41,440 nucleotides of DNA from Lentisphaeria bacterium. GTDB lineage: Bacteria; Verrucomicrobiota; Lentisphaeria; Victivallales; UBA1829. Shown here piece after piece: positions 7,764 to 16,180 of this stretch (position 1 is its first letter; each line of letters starts with the position of its first letter). The stretch covers positions 33,941-75,380 of the forward strand of contig DPDG01000007.1 in assembly GCA_003526375.1 (NCBI GenBank). The letters are read 5' to 3'. The notes below the pieces were generated by a model, which made no database searches, had not been told where the DNA came from, and was given only the letters and a program-made list of their open reading frames with translations. The translations under genes and the position numbers were made by a program.

Positions 7764-8435
7764 GTGATATATTTTTTTGCAGACAATCATTACGGGGTTC
7801 ATCCGGGCAAGGTCATTTACGAGCACCTGCCCGTTGAACTGAAAGAGAAGATTACATTTTTCAACGATGAGTGGGAACCGCTGGAGCACTCGGACTGGAA
7901 TCGGGACTGCGAGCTTCTGATCCTGAATATGATCGGCGCGACCTGCGACCAGCCGCATCCGGGCGCGGATGCCGAAAAACGGGTGCGCTCCTATCTGGAA
8001 CGCGGCGGTGACGTCCTGCTTCTGCATGGTTCCAGCGCCGCATTCTGGATGTGGGACTGGTGGCGTCCCCTGGTCGGAGAACGCTGGGTGCGCCCGAACG
8101 ATCCGGACGGCATGGAGGCTTCCACGCACCCGAAAAAGCCGTATCTGGTGACGCGTTCCAAGACTCGCCATCCGCTTGCGGCGAGACTCCGTGAGATGAA
8201 TCTCCCGACGGATGAAATCTATACGAATCTGGAAAATACGTGTCCGTGCGTGCGACTCATGGAAACCCATATCGAAGAAGGCACTTTCGTGCAATGCTGC
8301 GAAGCAATTTCCCCATGGGGCGGCAGGCTGGTCAGCTTTATTCCCGGACATGAACCCGCAGTAACGTCCAACCCCGGCCTGATCGCCAACATCGTGACGA
8401 TCATTGATTATCTTCAGGAAAAGAAAGTAAAATGA
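7764..8435 (+). CDS. ThuA-like protein (glutamine-amidotransferase fold)
   Basis: 223 residues from a GTG at 7764 that follows GGAGG; the reading frame is open upstream, but the earlier part (basic, overlapping the previous gene) does not look like this family. The sequence shows a ThuA pattern: YFFADNHYG, LILNMIGATC, YLERGGDVLLLHGSSAAF, LVGERW, TRHPLAARLRE and TDEIYTNLE. ThuA proteins are cytoplasmic and linked to metabolism of 3-keto or otherwise oxidised sugars, but their exact reaction is poorly defined. The next gene overlaps by ATGA, so the two are translationally coupled. The 79-base gap before it is the only one in the cluster. Confidence 0.78.
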   Translation: MIYFFADNHYGVHPGKVIYEHLPVELKEKITFFNDEWEPLEHSDWNRDCELLILNMIGATCDQPHPGADAEKRVRSYLERGGDVLLLHGSSAAFWMWDWWRPLVGERWVRPNDPDGMEASTHPKKPYLVTRSKTRHPLAARLREMNLPTDEIYTNLENTCPCVRLMETHIEEGTFVQCCEAISPWGGRLVSFIPGHEPAVTSNPGLIANIVTIIDYLQEKKVK

Positions 8436-9403
8436 AAAAATACAAAGCAGCGGTTCTGTCCGTAAATCCATCCCAGATTGATTATGTCTATACCGCAGAC
8501 CAACTCAGGGAAATTGAGTCTGTGACGGATTTCCTGCCGGGGATTTACGGCGTGAAAGATGTCGAGGACGGCAAACTGAAAGAAGCAGAGGTCATTTTTT
8601 CCACATGGGGCATGGCGTGCCTGACCGATTCCCAGCTTGACCGGATGCCTTCCCTGAAAGCGGTCTTTTATGCGGCGGGCGCCACGGATTATTTCGCCCG
8701 TCCTCTCTTTGCCCGCGGAATCCATGTGTTCAGCGCGTGGCGCGCCAATGCGATTCCCGTGGCGGAGTTCTGCATCGCGCAGATCATACTCGGGCTCAAG
8801 GGATATTTCCGTGCGTCCCGCATGTTGAAATCCCCGGAATTTTATAATCATAAATACGGCAGCCGCGGCGTTTACGGCGAGACCGTCGCCCTGATCGGCG
8901 CCGGTGCGATTTCCAATATGGTGCAGGAGCTTCTGAAAGCCTACAACGTGAATGTCGTGGTGGTTCCCTCGCGCAGGGAGAAGCGTACTGTTTCTCTGGA
9001 AGAGGTGTTCAAAAAGGCTCTGGTGATCAGCAATCATCTGCCGGATCGCGACGATAATGTGGGAGTCTTGAACGGTGAGTTGTTCCGTTCGATGCGTGAA
9101 GGCGCAGTGTTCATCAATACCGGGCGCGGACGGCAGGTCAATGAACCGGAAATGATTGAAGTCCTTGAAGAGCGCGACGACCTGACCGCTCTGCTGGATG
9201 TCGTATATCCTGAGCCTCCGGTTGCCGGATCGAAGCTGTATACGCTTCCGAATGTCCGGCTTTCCCCGCATATCGCGGGTTCAATGAATGACGAGGTTCA
9301 CCGCATGTCCGATTACATGATCAGTGAATACAAACGTTTTGCATCGGGCGAGCCCTGCCTTTACGAAGTCAGCGAGTCCATGCTTCTGACCTCAAAAGCA
9401 TAA
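8432..9403 (+). CDS. D-isomer-specific 2-hydroxyacid dehydrogenase family protein
   Basis: 323 residues, overlapping the ThuA-like gene by 4 bases. The NAD-binding loop is IGAGAIS (155-161). The catalytic triad is present: Arg232 (INTGRGRQ), Glu261 (VVYPEPP) and His280 (SPHIAGS). It should interconvert a 2-keto acid and the D-2-hydroxy acid with NAD(P)H. Within the cluster it may act on the acid product made by the flavin enzymes. It is the last gene before a hairpin terminator. Confidence 0.9.
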   Translation: MKKYKAAVLSVNPSQIDYVYTADQLREIESVTDFLPGIYGVKDVEDGKLKEAEVIFSTWGMACLTDSQLDRMPSLKAVFYAAGATDYFARPLFARGIHVFSAWRANAIPVAEFCIAQIILGLKGYFRASRMLKSPEFYNHKYGSRGVYGETVALIGAGAISNMVQELLKAYNVNVVVVPSRREKRTVSLEEVFKKALVISNHLPDRDDNVGVLNGELFRSMREGAVFINTGRGRQVNEPEMIEVLEERDDLTALLDVVYPEPPVAGSKLYTLPNVRLSPHIAGSMNDEVHRMSDYMISEYKRFASGEPCLYEVSESMLLTSKA

Positions 9404-9434
9404 TCCCCCGGTCATATGCTGCGTACTTTTTACG

Positions 9435-9464
9435 GTGCGTCCCGGTGGGGGCGCACTGTATTTT
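9435..9464 (+). terminator. Hairpin terminator after the redox cluster
   Basis: GTGCG (9435-9439) pairs with CGCAC (9452-9456), with an inner CCC/GGG pairing. A short T-rich run (TGTATTTT) follows. It lies 31 bases beyond the stop of the last cluster gene. Confidence 0.55.
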
Positions 9465-9579
9465 CTGAATCAGATCAGTATCATTCATGATTCCCTGTCT
9501 TTGCAGGTGGAAAGCACCGCGAAAAATGTGTGCTTCAAGTTTTTTCTGCAAAAAAATGCTGTAAAATGGCGAATGAATC

Positions 9580-9607
9580 TTGCAATAAAGATGATTTTTG
9601 ATATAAT
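9580..9607 (+). promoter_or_regulatory. Promoter of the zinc-ribbon membrane protein gene
   Basis: TTGCAA (9580-9585), 16-base spacer, TATAAT (9602-9607). The start codon is 85 bases downstream. The pattern matches other promoters in this window (TTGCAT-16-TAGATT before lpxA, TTGCAT-16-TATAGT before sugE). Confidence 0.6.
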
Positions 9608-9692
9608 TAAAAGAAAGACGCGGAGCGTGGATGCCTGGTTTTGAAACGGCTTCGGTTTTACTCAACATAATTCAAGCCGGAGGAGAGAGCCG

Positions 9693-10937
9693 ATGAAACT
9701 TGAATGTCCGCATTGCGGCCAGAGACTGGAAGCCGATGATGAGCAGGCGGGAGAGATTGTCGCATGCCCGAAATGTAATCAGGATATGACTCTGCCGGGA
9801 CCGCCGGAAAAGAGTCCTGAGACGGATTTGCCGTCTTCCGGTTTCGGGACCTGCCCGGAATGCGGTGCCGGGCTGAAGGTTCAAAATCCCGTGATCTGCG
9901 TGAACTGCGGGCATCGTTTCAGGGAAAATCCACAGGAAAATAAATCCGGCAAAAAGAAAAAAGATGCCGAAGCTCCCCGTATTTCTCCTCTGGAACTGCG
10001 CATGAAGATGCTGCTTTGGCTGATTCCGGGGTTTTTCGGATATTTCATCGCTTATTTCGGTTCCGGATTCATCTGCTTCGTCGGCTTTTTCCTGAAACCG
10101 TTGATTGCGGCGACCATTCCCGGATTTCTGGCGGCGGGATGGGCGAAATTCCTGCTGCTCAGGGCTGGCTTCAAAACCGGGCTTCTGGCGGCTGGCATCC
10201 TGTTCCTTGCCGTCGGCGGAACTACGCTTTTCTCTACATGGCGGACTGCTGTCGCCGAGGAACGCGCCGGTATGATCCGGACAATCATTGATGACCCGAA
10301 AGCGGCGGAGAAATATCCTGCGAGTCCGTTCCGGGATGAAGTTGTGAAGGCATCGGTTGATTTGCAGAACCGCGGCGCCGGACTTGCAGAGTTTGACCGT
10401 ATGGCGGAGGAACTGAAACTGATCCGGAAATTGAACCGGAGGAGCGGCGGCGCTTTTTCACTGCTTGAGCAGACCGGCATCGTTTACCGTTACATCGCCG
10501 GTCACTGGATCATTTTTCTGCTGAATCTTTTTGTATGGAATATTTTCAATTTTGCGCTGGCGTATTCCTTTGCCGCGATTCCCTCCGCATTCTGCATGAT
10601 CCCGCGCCTGGAGATTGAATGGGACGCCGATATCCCCGGACCGGCATCGGGCTCCGGAGATGACGGTTATTCCGATCCGATGTTCCTGTTTTATCTTGCC
10701 GGCGTCATCGTGGACGTTCTGATTCTCTGCGTCGTGAATACGTTTTCGATTGCACTGATGCTGAGCAGTTGGAAACAGGGACTGACGGTTGCGCTTCTTG
10801 CAACTCTGGTGCTGGGATGGCCCGGCGCCTACTGCTTCAAACAATGCGAGGGACGCCGCCTGATCGCCGGTCTGTGCGCTTCGGGAGTTGTGCTTCTTTA
10901 CGGCGGCGCGATCATTCTGATCCGTATTTTCGCGTAG
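9693..10937 (+). CDS. Membrane protein with two N-terminal zinc ribbons
   Basis: 414 residues, start preceded by GGAGGAGAG. Residues 5-30 hold a first ribbon (CPHCG ... CPKCN) and residues 54-74 a second (CPECG ... CVNCG), each with four cysteines fit to hold zinc. A short Lys-rich linker follows, then about seven to nine hydrophobic segments from residue 105 to the end, with a soluble stretch near 190-250 inserted between them. No named family is recognised. Zinc-ribbon plus multi-span proteins of this sort are common and uncharacterised in Lentisphaerota and Planctomycetota. It has its own promoter and no clear functional neighbour. Confidence 0.85.
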   Translation: MKLECPHCGQRLEADDEQAGEIVACPKCNQDMTLPGPPEKSPETDLPSSGFGTCPECGAGLKVQNPVICVNCGHRFRENPQENKSGKKKKDAEAPRISPLELRMKMLLWLIPGFFGYFIAYFGSGFICFVGFFLKPLIAATIPGFLAAGWAKFLLLRAGFKTGLLAAGILFLAVGGTTLFSTWRTAVAEERAGMIRTIIDDPKAAEKYPASPFRDEVVKASVDLQNRGAGLAEFDRMAEELKLIRKLNRRSGGAFSLLEQTGIVYRYIAGHWIIFLLNLFVWNIFNFALAYSFAAIPSAFCMIPRLEIEWDADIPGPASGSGDDGYSDPMFLFYLAGVIVDVLILCVVNTFSIALMLSSWKQGLTVALLATLVLGWPGAYCFKQCEGRRLIAGLCASGVVLLYGGAIILIRIFA

Positions 10938-10941
10938 TGTT

Positions 10942-11091
10942 TCAGCGGAATTTGCGCGGGCTTCTGCCCGTTGCGGCTTTGAAGACACGATTGAACTGGG
11001 AAATGCTTCCGAATCCGCTCAGAAATGCGATTTCGGAAATACCCGCCTCTGTCTCTTTCAGCATTTCCCCGGCTTTCATGACGCAGATTGA
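10942..11091 (-). pseudogene. Remnant of an AraC-family regulator (C-terminal helix-turn-helix only)
   Basis: On the minus strand about 48 codons read KAGEMLKETEAGISEIAF, LSGFGSISQFNRVFK and AATGRSPRKFR, then a stop at 10942. This is the hallmark C-terminal DNA-recognition part of AraC proteins. Upstream the frame meets a stop after about six more codons, and I find no AraC-like sequence in the other frames up to 11340. The first helix-turn-helix and the sensor domain are therefore gone. Confidence 0.7.
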
Positions 11092-11341
11092 TTTTCTGCC
11101 CTACGGTCTCCTGATCGAAGAGTATTGAACCGACAATATTTCCTGCGGGTAATGGTGAGAGTAATTTTCTTGTTTTTCTCTGAAAGCAGAGATGTCCTGA
11201 TTGTGCTGCGTGGCTGGACGTAATGTGGAAACCGCGGGGAGATATCTTGTGATTGATTGGCGCGAAAGCTGTGATGGATACAGCTTCAGAATGATTGCCG
11301 GCAATAGGAAATTTTTCTTATTTTATTTCTGACAATGCCGG
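11092..11341. other. Intergenic stretch without recognisable gene
   Basis: Between the AraC remnant and the methyltransferase gene. It may hold the decayed 5' part of the AraC gene. I see no start with a ribosome site, no strong hairpin and no family motif here. Confidence 0.5.
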
Positions 11342-11914
11342 TTACTTGCGGCAGCGGTAGGCAAAGGCAGGCGGAATATTGCACCAGACGATTTTTGATT
11401 TTTCCACATGGGAGAAATATTTTTCAAGGCGGTGTTTGAATTTGATTCCCGTCGGGAGCCATGTCCCCTGAAGATAAGCGAATGTCGTGAAGTAGCCGCC
11501 GTCCGGCAGGGCTTCGAGAATCGCGGCAAGAATTTCTTCCTGAAGATGATCCGGAAAAGACGCCCACGGAAGCCCTGAGAGAATGACATCCACCTTGCGG
11601 ATGGATTCTTTCTGCATGATCTGCTTGAGGTTTGCGGCACTGTCGTTGTAAAGCTTGACCTTCGGAAAACGTCTTTTGAATGCCGGAATGACGGCGTCGT
11701 TGAGTTCAACTGCGAAGAAGTTAGCATGCGGATTCATGGCTTTGAGAATCGCCTCCGTAATGGCGCCGGTTCCGGGGCCCAGTTCCGCGATGTTGAGCGC
11801 TTCGTCGATGTGAATGCACTCCGTCAGAGTCCGGGATAATTCGTGAGAGCTGGGGCAGATTGCGCCTGTTGTAAGCGGTTTCCTGAGAAATTGTACCAGA
11901 ATACTGTCTTTCAT
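11342..11914 (-). CDS. SAM-dependent methyltransferase, phospholipid N-methyltransferase/KsgA-like
   Basis: 190 residues from the first ATG; a TTG at 11956 would add 14 residues, but the TATATT just upstream of it looks like a -10 too close to serve that start. The N-terminal part LRKPLTTGAICPSS is typical of the COG3963 group of phospholipid or rRNA-like methyltransferases. SAM motif I is AELGPGTGAITEAIL, followed by VELND (acidic residue binding ribose) and VDVILSGLPW as motif IV. It probably acts in the cytoplasm or at the inner membrane; whether the acceptor is phosphatidylethanolamine or another lipid is not shown. It stands alone. Confidence 0.82.
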   Translation of the reverse strand: MKDSILVQFLRKPLTTGAICPSSHELSRTLTECIHIDEALNIAELGPGTGAITEAILKAMNPHANFFAVELNDAVIPAFKRRFPKVKLYNDSAANLKQIMQKESIRKVDVILSGLPWASFPDHLQEEILAAILEALPDGGYFTTFAYLQGTWLPTGIKFKHRLEKYFSHVEKSKIVWCNIPPAFAYRCRK

Positions 11915-11987
11915 GCTGGAGAAGCCCCGTTTTAGTTCAGAATTTACAAAAAACAATAGTTTAATATAAGCCGGAATCCCTGTTTTT

Positions 11988-12290
11988 TCAAGCTGTGAAT
12001 TCCTTTTTCATCTGAAATGAGGATTGAAGCACGTTTGCGGAACTTTCAAGAGCGGGCAGACTTGTTTTGCCGAGGTGCAGGTGATACTTCCCTGCCGTAG
12101 AGTATGAGAGCGTGCAACCCTCATGTTCTTTTCCGCCCGGCGGCAGTTCCAACCGCTCAGGGACGGACACCAAAGGTGCGAGAGCCGCCGGAACAGGATA
12201 TCAGTGGATTGAGATCGTTCCGGCGGGGGATTTCGTGTCGTGTACGGTCAACTTATGTTGTCGGATTGCGGCAGAGTCAGAATTTAGAAA
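11988..12290 (-). pseudogene. Possible decayed coding remnant
   Basis: On the minus strand one frame reads protein-like over about 95 codons, broken by a single TGA near 12200 where a TGG would give Trp (ISIH-stop-YPVP). Pieces such as VPERLELPPGGKEHEGCTLS and YSTAGKYHLHL look like a beta-sandwich domain. No family is recognised and no good start is seen, so I treat it as a likely 3' remnant of a larger gene; chance reading is possible. Confidence 0.3.
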
Positions 12291-12320
12291 GGAAATTCAT
12301 GAAAAATTGTATGAACGCTC

Positions 12321-12350
12321 TTGACTTTTGCTTTCTTGAGAGGATATTCT
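12321..12350 (+). promoter_or_regulatory. Promoter of rbsK
   Basis: TTGACT (12321-12326), 18-base spacer, TATTCT (12345-12350). The rbsK start lies 54 bases downstream. No LacI-type palindrome is visible around it. Confidence 0.6.
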
Positions 12351-12404
12351 TTATCATAGAAAGCAGAATTGCGATCAGAAAACAATAAACTGAAGGGGGG
12401 AACC

Positions 12405-13313
12405 ATGAAAAAGGTTGTTGTTATCGGCAGTTCCAATACGGATATGGTGGTGAAGTCGGCTCGGATTCCTGTGCCGGGAGAGACAATCCTCGGCGGGCGT
12501 TTTATGATGAATCCCGGGGGAAAAGGAGCCAACCAGGCTGTCGCCGCCGCCCGCATGGGAGGAGATGTCACATTTATTGCCAAGGTCGGAAATGATCTGT
12601 TCGGCAAAGAAGCCAAAGCGCTCTGGCAGGAGGAGAAGATTCATACCGATCATGTGCTGATTGATCCGGAAAATCCTTCCGGCGTGGCATTGATCATGGT
12701 CGACGCCAAGGGGGAAAACTGTATTTCCGTCGCTTCGGGAGCCAATGCTTCCCTGAATCCGCAGGATCTGGACCCCGCCCGCGGTGCAATCGAATCTGCG
12801 GATGTTCTGCTCATGCAGCTTGAGACTCCTCTGGAGACGATTCTCTGCGCGGCGGAATGGGCTTCCGCCAGAGGTGTCCCCGTGGTTCTGAATCCTGCTC
12901 CGGCGGCGGAACTGCCGGAGGAAATTTATCCGTGTCTTTTCCTGATTACTCCGAATGAAACCGAGGCGGAACTCCTGACCGGAATCAAGGTGGAGGATGA
13001 ACGGTCCGCACGGCTGGCGGCGGAGACGCTCTGCGCGAAAGGTGTCCGCTCTGTCATTATAACGATGGGATCGCGCGGTTCTTATCTCTATACGGAGGGA
13101 CACGGCGAACAGATTCCGGTGCGTCCGGTCAAGCCGCTTGACACGACGGCGGCAGGCGATGTATTCAACGGCGCGCTGACGGTCGGGCTGTCCGAGGGAA
13201 TGGGATTGCGCGAGGCGATTGCTCTGGCTTCCGAGGCAGCCACGATTTCCGTTACCCGCATGGGAGCGCAGAGTTCGGCGCCCTATCGCCATGAGTGCAG
13301 GATCACGCAGTAA
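12405..13313 (+). CDS. rbsK: Ribokinase
   Basis: 302 residues, the usual ribokinase length, start behind AAGGGGGG. PfkB-family signatures are clear: the N-terminal GSSNTDMVVK, the substrate motif GGKGANQAVAAARMGG (residues 38-53), and DTTAAGDVFNGAL with the catalytic base Asp252 and the anion hole AAGD. It phosphorylates D-ribose to ribose 5-phosphate with ATP in the cytoplasm. The next gene, 89 bases on, encodes a GRP-type sugar transporter, so the pair probably imports and activates ribose or a related sugar. No rbsD or ABC transporter is nearby. Confidence 0.92.
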   Translation: MKKVVVIGSSNTDMVVKSARIPVPGETILGGRFMMNPGGKGANQAVAAARMGGDVTFIAKVGNDLFGKEAKALWQEEKIHTDHVLIDPENPSGVALIMVDAKGENCISVASGANASLNPQDLDPARGAIESADVLLMQLETPLETILCAAEWASARGVPVVLNPAPAAELPEEIYPCLFLITPNETEAELLTGIKVEDERSARLAAETLCAKGVRSVIITMGSRGSYLYTEGHGEQIPVRPVKPLDTTAAGDVFNGALTVGLSEGMGLREAIALASEAATISVTRMGAQSSAPYRHECRITQ

Positions 13314-13323
13314 ACAGTGAAAA

Positions 13324-13370
13324 AGCCTGGACCGGAAAAGAATGGTTTTCCACTGTGTTTTCCGCAGGCT
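13324..13370 (+). promoter_or_regulatory. Hairpin between rbsK and the sugar transporter gene
   Basis: AGCCTG (13324-13329) pairs with CAGGCT (13365-13370), and inside it GGAAAA pairs with TTTTCC. It has no T-run and probably serves as an mRNA processing or stabilising element, or a leaky terminator within the operon. Confidence 0.4.
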
Positions 13371-13402
13371 GTCGATATCATAAAACAAGGGGGGAATGAA
13401 TC

Positions 13403-14401
13403 ATGTTTTTTGTGGACAATTATGGATGGGCAGTATTCTTTTGCGTCGTGACGATGTTCTGCTGGGGTTCCTGGGGGAATACTCAGAAACTGGCAGGGAA
13501 AAACTGGCGCTATGAACTTTTCTACTGGGATTATGTGATCGGAGTATTGCTTCTCAGCATCGTTGCCGGATTGACGCTCGGCAGTTTCGGCAGCGCCGGA
13601 CGGAGTTTTCTGCCGGATTTGCATCAGGCAAGCTGGGGCAGCATCGGCAGTGCGCTGGCGGGAGGTATTGTTTTCAATGCCGCGAACCTGCTGCTTTCCG
13701 CTTCGATCTCAATTGCGGGGATGTCGGTTGCGTTTCCGGTGGGAATCGGACTGGCGCTGATTCTCGGTGTGATCGTCAACTACATCGGAGCGCCCAAAGG
13801 GGATCCGTGGATTCTTTTCGGCGGTGTTTTCCTGATTGCGGTTGCCATTCTGATGAATGCCTATGCCTATAAGATCAAGGAGCCGGGCGGGAAAAAGGTT
13901 CCGATGAAAGGAATCGCGCTTGCTGTGATCTGCGGTGTGCTGATGGCATTTTTCTACCGTTTCATCGCCGCTTCCATGGATATGAACTTTACGGCGCCCG
14001 CGGCGGGGAAAATGACACCCTATTCGGCATTCTTCATTTTTTCCGTCGGTATTTTCCTGAGCACATTTGTATTTAATACGATTGCGATGAAACATCCGGT
14101 TTCGGGGGAGCCTCTGGCACTGACCGCCTATTTCAAAGGGAATCCGGCAATTCACCTTGTAGGACTGCTCGGCGGTGTCATCTGGGGCGTCGGCAATATT
14201 CTCAGCCTGGTAGCCGCAGGAAAGGCGGGACCGGCGATTTCCTACGGTCTCGGACAGGGGGCTACACTGGTGGCGGCACTTTGGGGAATCCTGATCTGGA
14301 AAGAGTTCCGCGGAGCACCGAAGCTCTCCCATTATCTGAACCTTGCAATGTTCGTGCTGTTCCTGGCAGGACTCGGGCTCCTGATCAAAGCCGGGGCGTA
14401 A
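13403..14401 (+). CDS. GRP-family sugar uptake protein (DMT superfamily; RbsU/GlcU-like)
   Basis: 332 residues with ten hydrophobic segments, as in the glucose/ribose porter group of the drug/metabolite transporter superfamily. Typical pieces are MFCWGSWGNTQKL in the first helix, FPVGIGLALILGVIVNY, GGVIWGVGNILSLVAA and SYGLGQGATLVAALWGIL. It should import ribose or a similar sugar by proton symport across the inner membrane. The start has a GGGGGG-rich site. Lying directly after rbsK, it most likely supplies the kinase. Confidence 0.87.
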   Translation: MFFVDNYGWAVFFCVVTMFCWGSWGNTQKLAGKNWRYELFYWDYVIGVLLLSIVAGLTLGSFGSAGRSFLPDLHQASWGSIGSALAGGIVFNAANLLLSASISIAGMSVAFPVGIGLALILGVIVNYIGAPKGDPWILFGGVFLIAVAILMNAYAYKIKEPGGKKVPMKGIALAVICGVLMAFFYRFIAASMDMNFTAPAAGKMTPYSAFFIFSVGIFLSTFVFNTIAMKHPVSGEPLALTAYFKGNPAIHLVGLLGGVIWGVGNILSLVAAGKAGPAISYGLGQGATLVAALWGILIWKEFRGAPKLSHYLNLAMFVLFLAGLGLLIKAGA

Positions 14402-14466
14402 ACTGTCCTGAAATGTTTCCGCCTGAGGATGATGCGGGGGAGGAGGAGAGACCGGAGACTGCCGCA

Positions 14467-14495
14467 CTCTCCATGCCGGAATGCGGCATGGAGAG
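14467..14495. terminator. Bidirectional hairpin terminator between the transporter gene and fklB
   Basis: CTCTCCATGCCG (14467-14478) and CGGCATGGAGAG (14484-14495) form a perfect 12-base-pair stem with loop GAATG. It sits between convergent genes; there is no strong T-run on either side. Confidence 0.65.
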
Positions 14496-14517
14496 GCGAG
14501 TTTGTGAATACCGGCGG

Positions 14518-15141
14518 TCAGAGCACCTTGATCAGCTCGACATCGAAGATGAGGGCGGCGCCCGGAGGAATGACGTTGCCTGCGCCGCGTTCGCCGTATG
14601 CGAGATCCGCAGGAATGAACAGGCGGTATTTGGAGCCTTCATTCATGAGCTGAAGCGCCTCGGTCCAGCCGGGGATGACCTGCGTCAACATGAATTCGGC
14701 AGGTTGCCCGCGCTCGACGGAGCTGTCGAATACGGTGCCGTCGAGGAGCTTGCCCGTGTAATGCACGCGGACCTTCCGGTTTTTTGACGGTCTGGCTCCC
14801 GAACCTTCCGTGATGACCTGATACTGCAAACCGCTTGCCGTGACTTTGACGCCGTCTTTTTTGGCGTTGGCTTCCAGAAATTCTTTTCCTGCTTTGGAAT
14901 TGCCTTCCGCCATTTTCTTCATCTGGTCCTGACCCGCCTGCTGCATCTGCGCCTGAAGCTCATGCATGGCTTTCGCATATTCTTCAGGAGGGAGCCCGGG
15001 AGCGCCTGCGAGACAGTCCTTGAGTCCTTCGAGGACAAGTTCCGGTTTGACCGGAAGCGGAGATTTGAGCACATATTCTCCGACATTGATTCCCATTGCA
15101 TAGCTCATTTTTTCCATGTCGGTCGCAAATGTCTTTGCCAT
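14518..15141 (-). CDS. fklB: FKBP-type peptidyl-prolyl cis-trans isomerase, FklB-like
   Basis: 207 residues from the ATG at 15141; a longer in-frame reading to 15210 adds non-family residues. Residues 1-100 match the N-terminal helical dimerisation domain (MSYAMGINVGEYV ... EYAKAMHELQAQM ... GKEFLEANAKKDGVK). The C-terminal FKBP domain shows VRVHYTGKLLDGTVFDSSV, RGQPAEF, VIPGWTEALQLM and LAYGERGAGNVIPPGAALIF. No signal peptide is seen, so like E. coli FklB it should act in the cytoplasm, speeding proline isomerisation during folding. It is a single gene on this strand. Confidence 0.9.
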   Translation of the reverse strand: MAKTFATDMEKMSYAMGINVGEYVLKSPLPVKPELVLEGLKDCLAGAPGLPPEEYAKAMHELQAQMQQAGQDQMKKMAEGNSKAGKEFLEANAKKDGVKVTASGLQYQVITEGSGARPSKNRKVRVHYTGKLLDGTVFDSSVERGQPAEFMLTQVIPGWTEALQLMNEGSKYRLFIPADLAYGERGAGNVIPPGAALIFDVELIKVL

Positions 15142-15404
15142 AATAAAATACCATTTCCATATTATGCCTGCCGTATTCCAAATGCCCCGGATGGGCTCCC
15201 GGTTGTGCAAAGCTTTATTCCGGTAGTATAGCTGTATTTGCGGGGATAATCAAGGGATGAGCGGATTTCTTTTTGAAGAATCTCCCGCAGGGTGATTCGC
15301 CGCAGAACGGAGAACTGTTTCGCGATGGAAATAAAACGATATCGGGAAGATGAAAAAATCAATCCCGGTTTTTGAGATAGAGCATATCTGCTTTCTGTCT
15401 TGTT

Positions 15405-16073
15405 TCAATAGAAATCATCATATGCACGACATTCAACTGCCGGAACAATAATATAGAAATTGTTATCCGTGTTGATTATCATTTTTGAACAATACTTTTT
15501 GCGCATATGATTGCCCGGCTTGTCTTCCAGAAACAGGTAATTCCGGGGTTCTTTATTTTTAATGAGTCCGGCGCCATAATACAGATAACCGGGAAGGGGA
15601 GGAGTTGCCTTCATCCAATTTCCCGGACATTCCAAATTTTCGGGGGCCAGATATTGTTTCCTGCCATGGAGTAATCTTGATAATGTATCAGGATAGTTCC
15701 CATTATGGTCATCTGCATAGGAGATACAGGCTTCGTAAATTATTTTCATGTTCTTAATACATGCCGGCATGTCTGCAAGAACCTTTGGACCATCTTCTTT
15801 ATATTCAAACAATGGAGAAGTACAAGGAAAGCAAAACAGGAAAAGAGAAGCGAGAAACCAGTAAATCATGATTTTATCCTGAAGCATTCGAACAATGATA
15901 TAGCAGCAGAAGCATAGATAAAAAACTAAATAGAAACTTGTAAAGCTGAGTGGAGCATTCAAGGTCAGAATTGCATGAATATGCATGACCAGCAAGAAGA
16001 AATAGATTGCCATGCCGATAAGCAGCAGCGCCGCAATGAAACGATGCTTTGCCAATGCCTGCCTGAATGTCAT
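15405..16073 (-). CDS. Membrane protein with pseudopilin-like C-terminal region, tandem paralogue A
   Basis: 222 residues. Three hydrophobic segments cover residues 10-100. The soluble part (CIKNMKIIYEACISYADDHNG ... YPDTLSRLL ... ENLECPG ... YLYYGAGLI) resembles the C-terminal half of DUF1559/GspG-like pseudopilins of this phylum, but there is no FTLIELL prepilin helix. It is a clear paralogue of the protein at 16298-16924; the first 20 residues are almost identical (MTFRQALAKHRFIAALL) and so is the upstream DNA. Function unknown; it probably sits in the inner membrane with the soluble part outside. Confidence 0.78.
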   Translation of the reverse strand: MTFRQALAKHRFIAALLLIGMAIYFFLLVMHIHAILTLNAPLSFTSFYLVFYLCFCCYIIVRMLQDKIMIYWFLASLFLFCFPCTSPLFEYKEDGPKVLADMPACIKNMKIIYEACISYADDHNGNYPDTLSRLLHGRKQYLAPENLECPGNWMKATPPLPGYLYYGAGLIKNKEPRNYLFLEDKPGNHMRKKYCSKMIINTDNNFYIIVPAVECRAYDDFY

Positions 16074-16074
16074 G

Positions 16075-16180
16075 ATCTTTTCTGCCCCGTTGATGCCATT
16101 CTGAAAAACGAAAACGTTTCTGTTTATTTTTATTTAAGTTACATGTGAAAGATGAAATAGTTAAATTGATTTTATTATTT
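16075..16180 (-). repeat. Duplicated control region, copy A, with LacI-like operator
   Basis: About 100 bases upstream of paralogue A, nearly identical to 16925-17012 upstream of paralogue B. Both hold AACGAAAACGTTTCTGTT (16107-16124 here), an imperfect 18-base palindrome centred on CG (7 of 9 pairs match), of LacI/CcpA operator type. No convincing -35/-10 could be fixed. Confidence 0.55.

Noticed and set aside
6173..7786. Long open frame of 537 codons on the minus strand
   Set aside because: Antisense to the Old Yellow Enzyme gene, with no recognisable domain or ribosome site.
9435..9644. Open frame of 69 codons between the redox cluster and the zinc-ribbon gene
   Set aside because: It starts in the terminator hairpin, crosses the promoter and shows no protein-like pattern.
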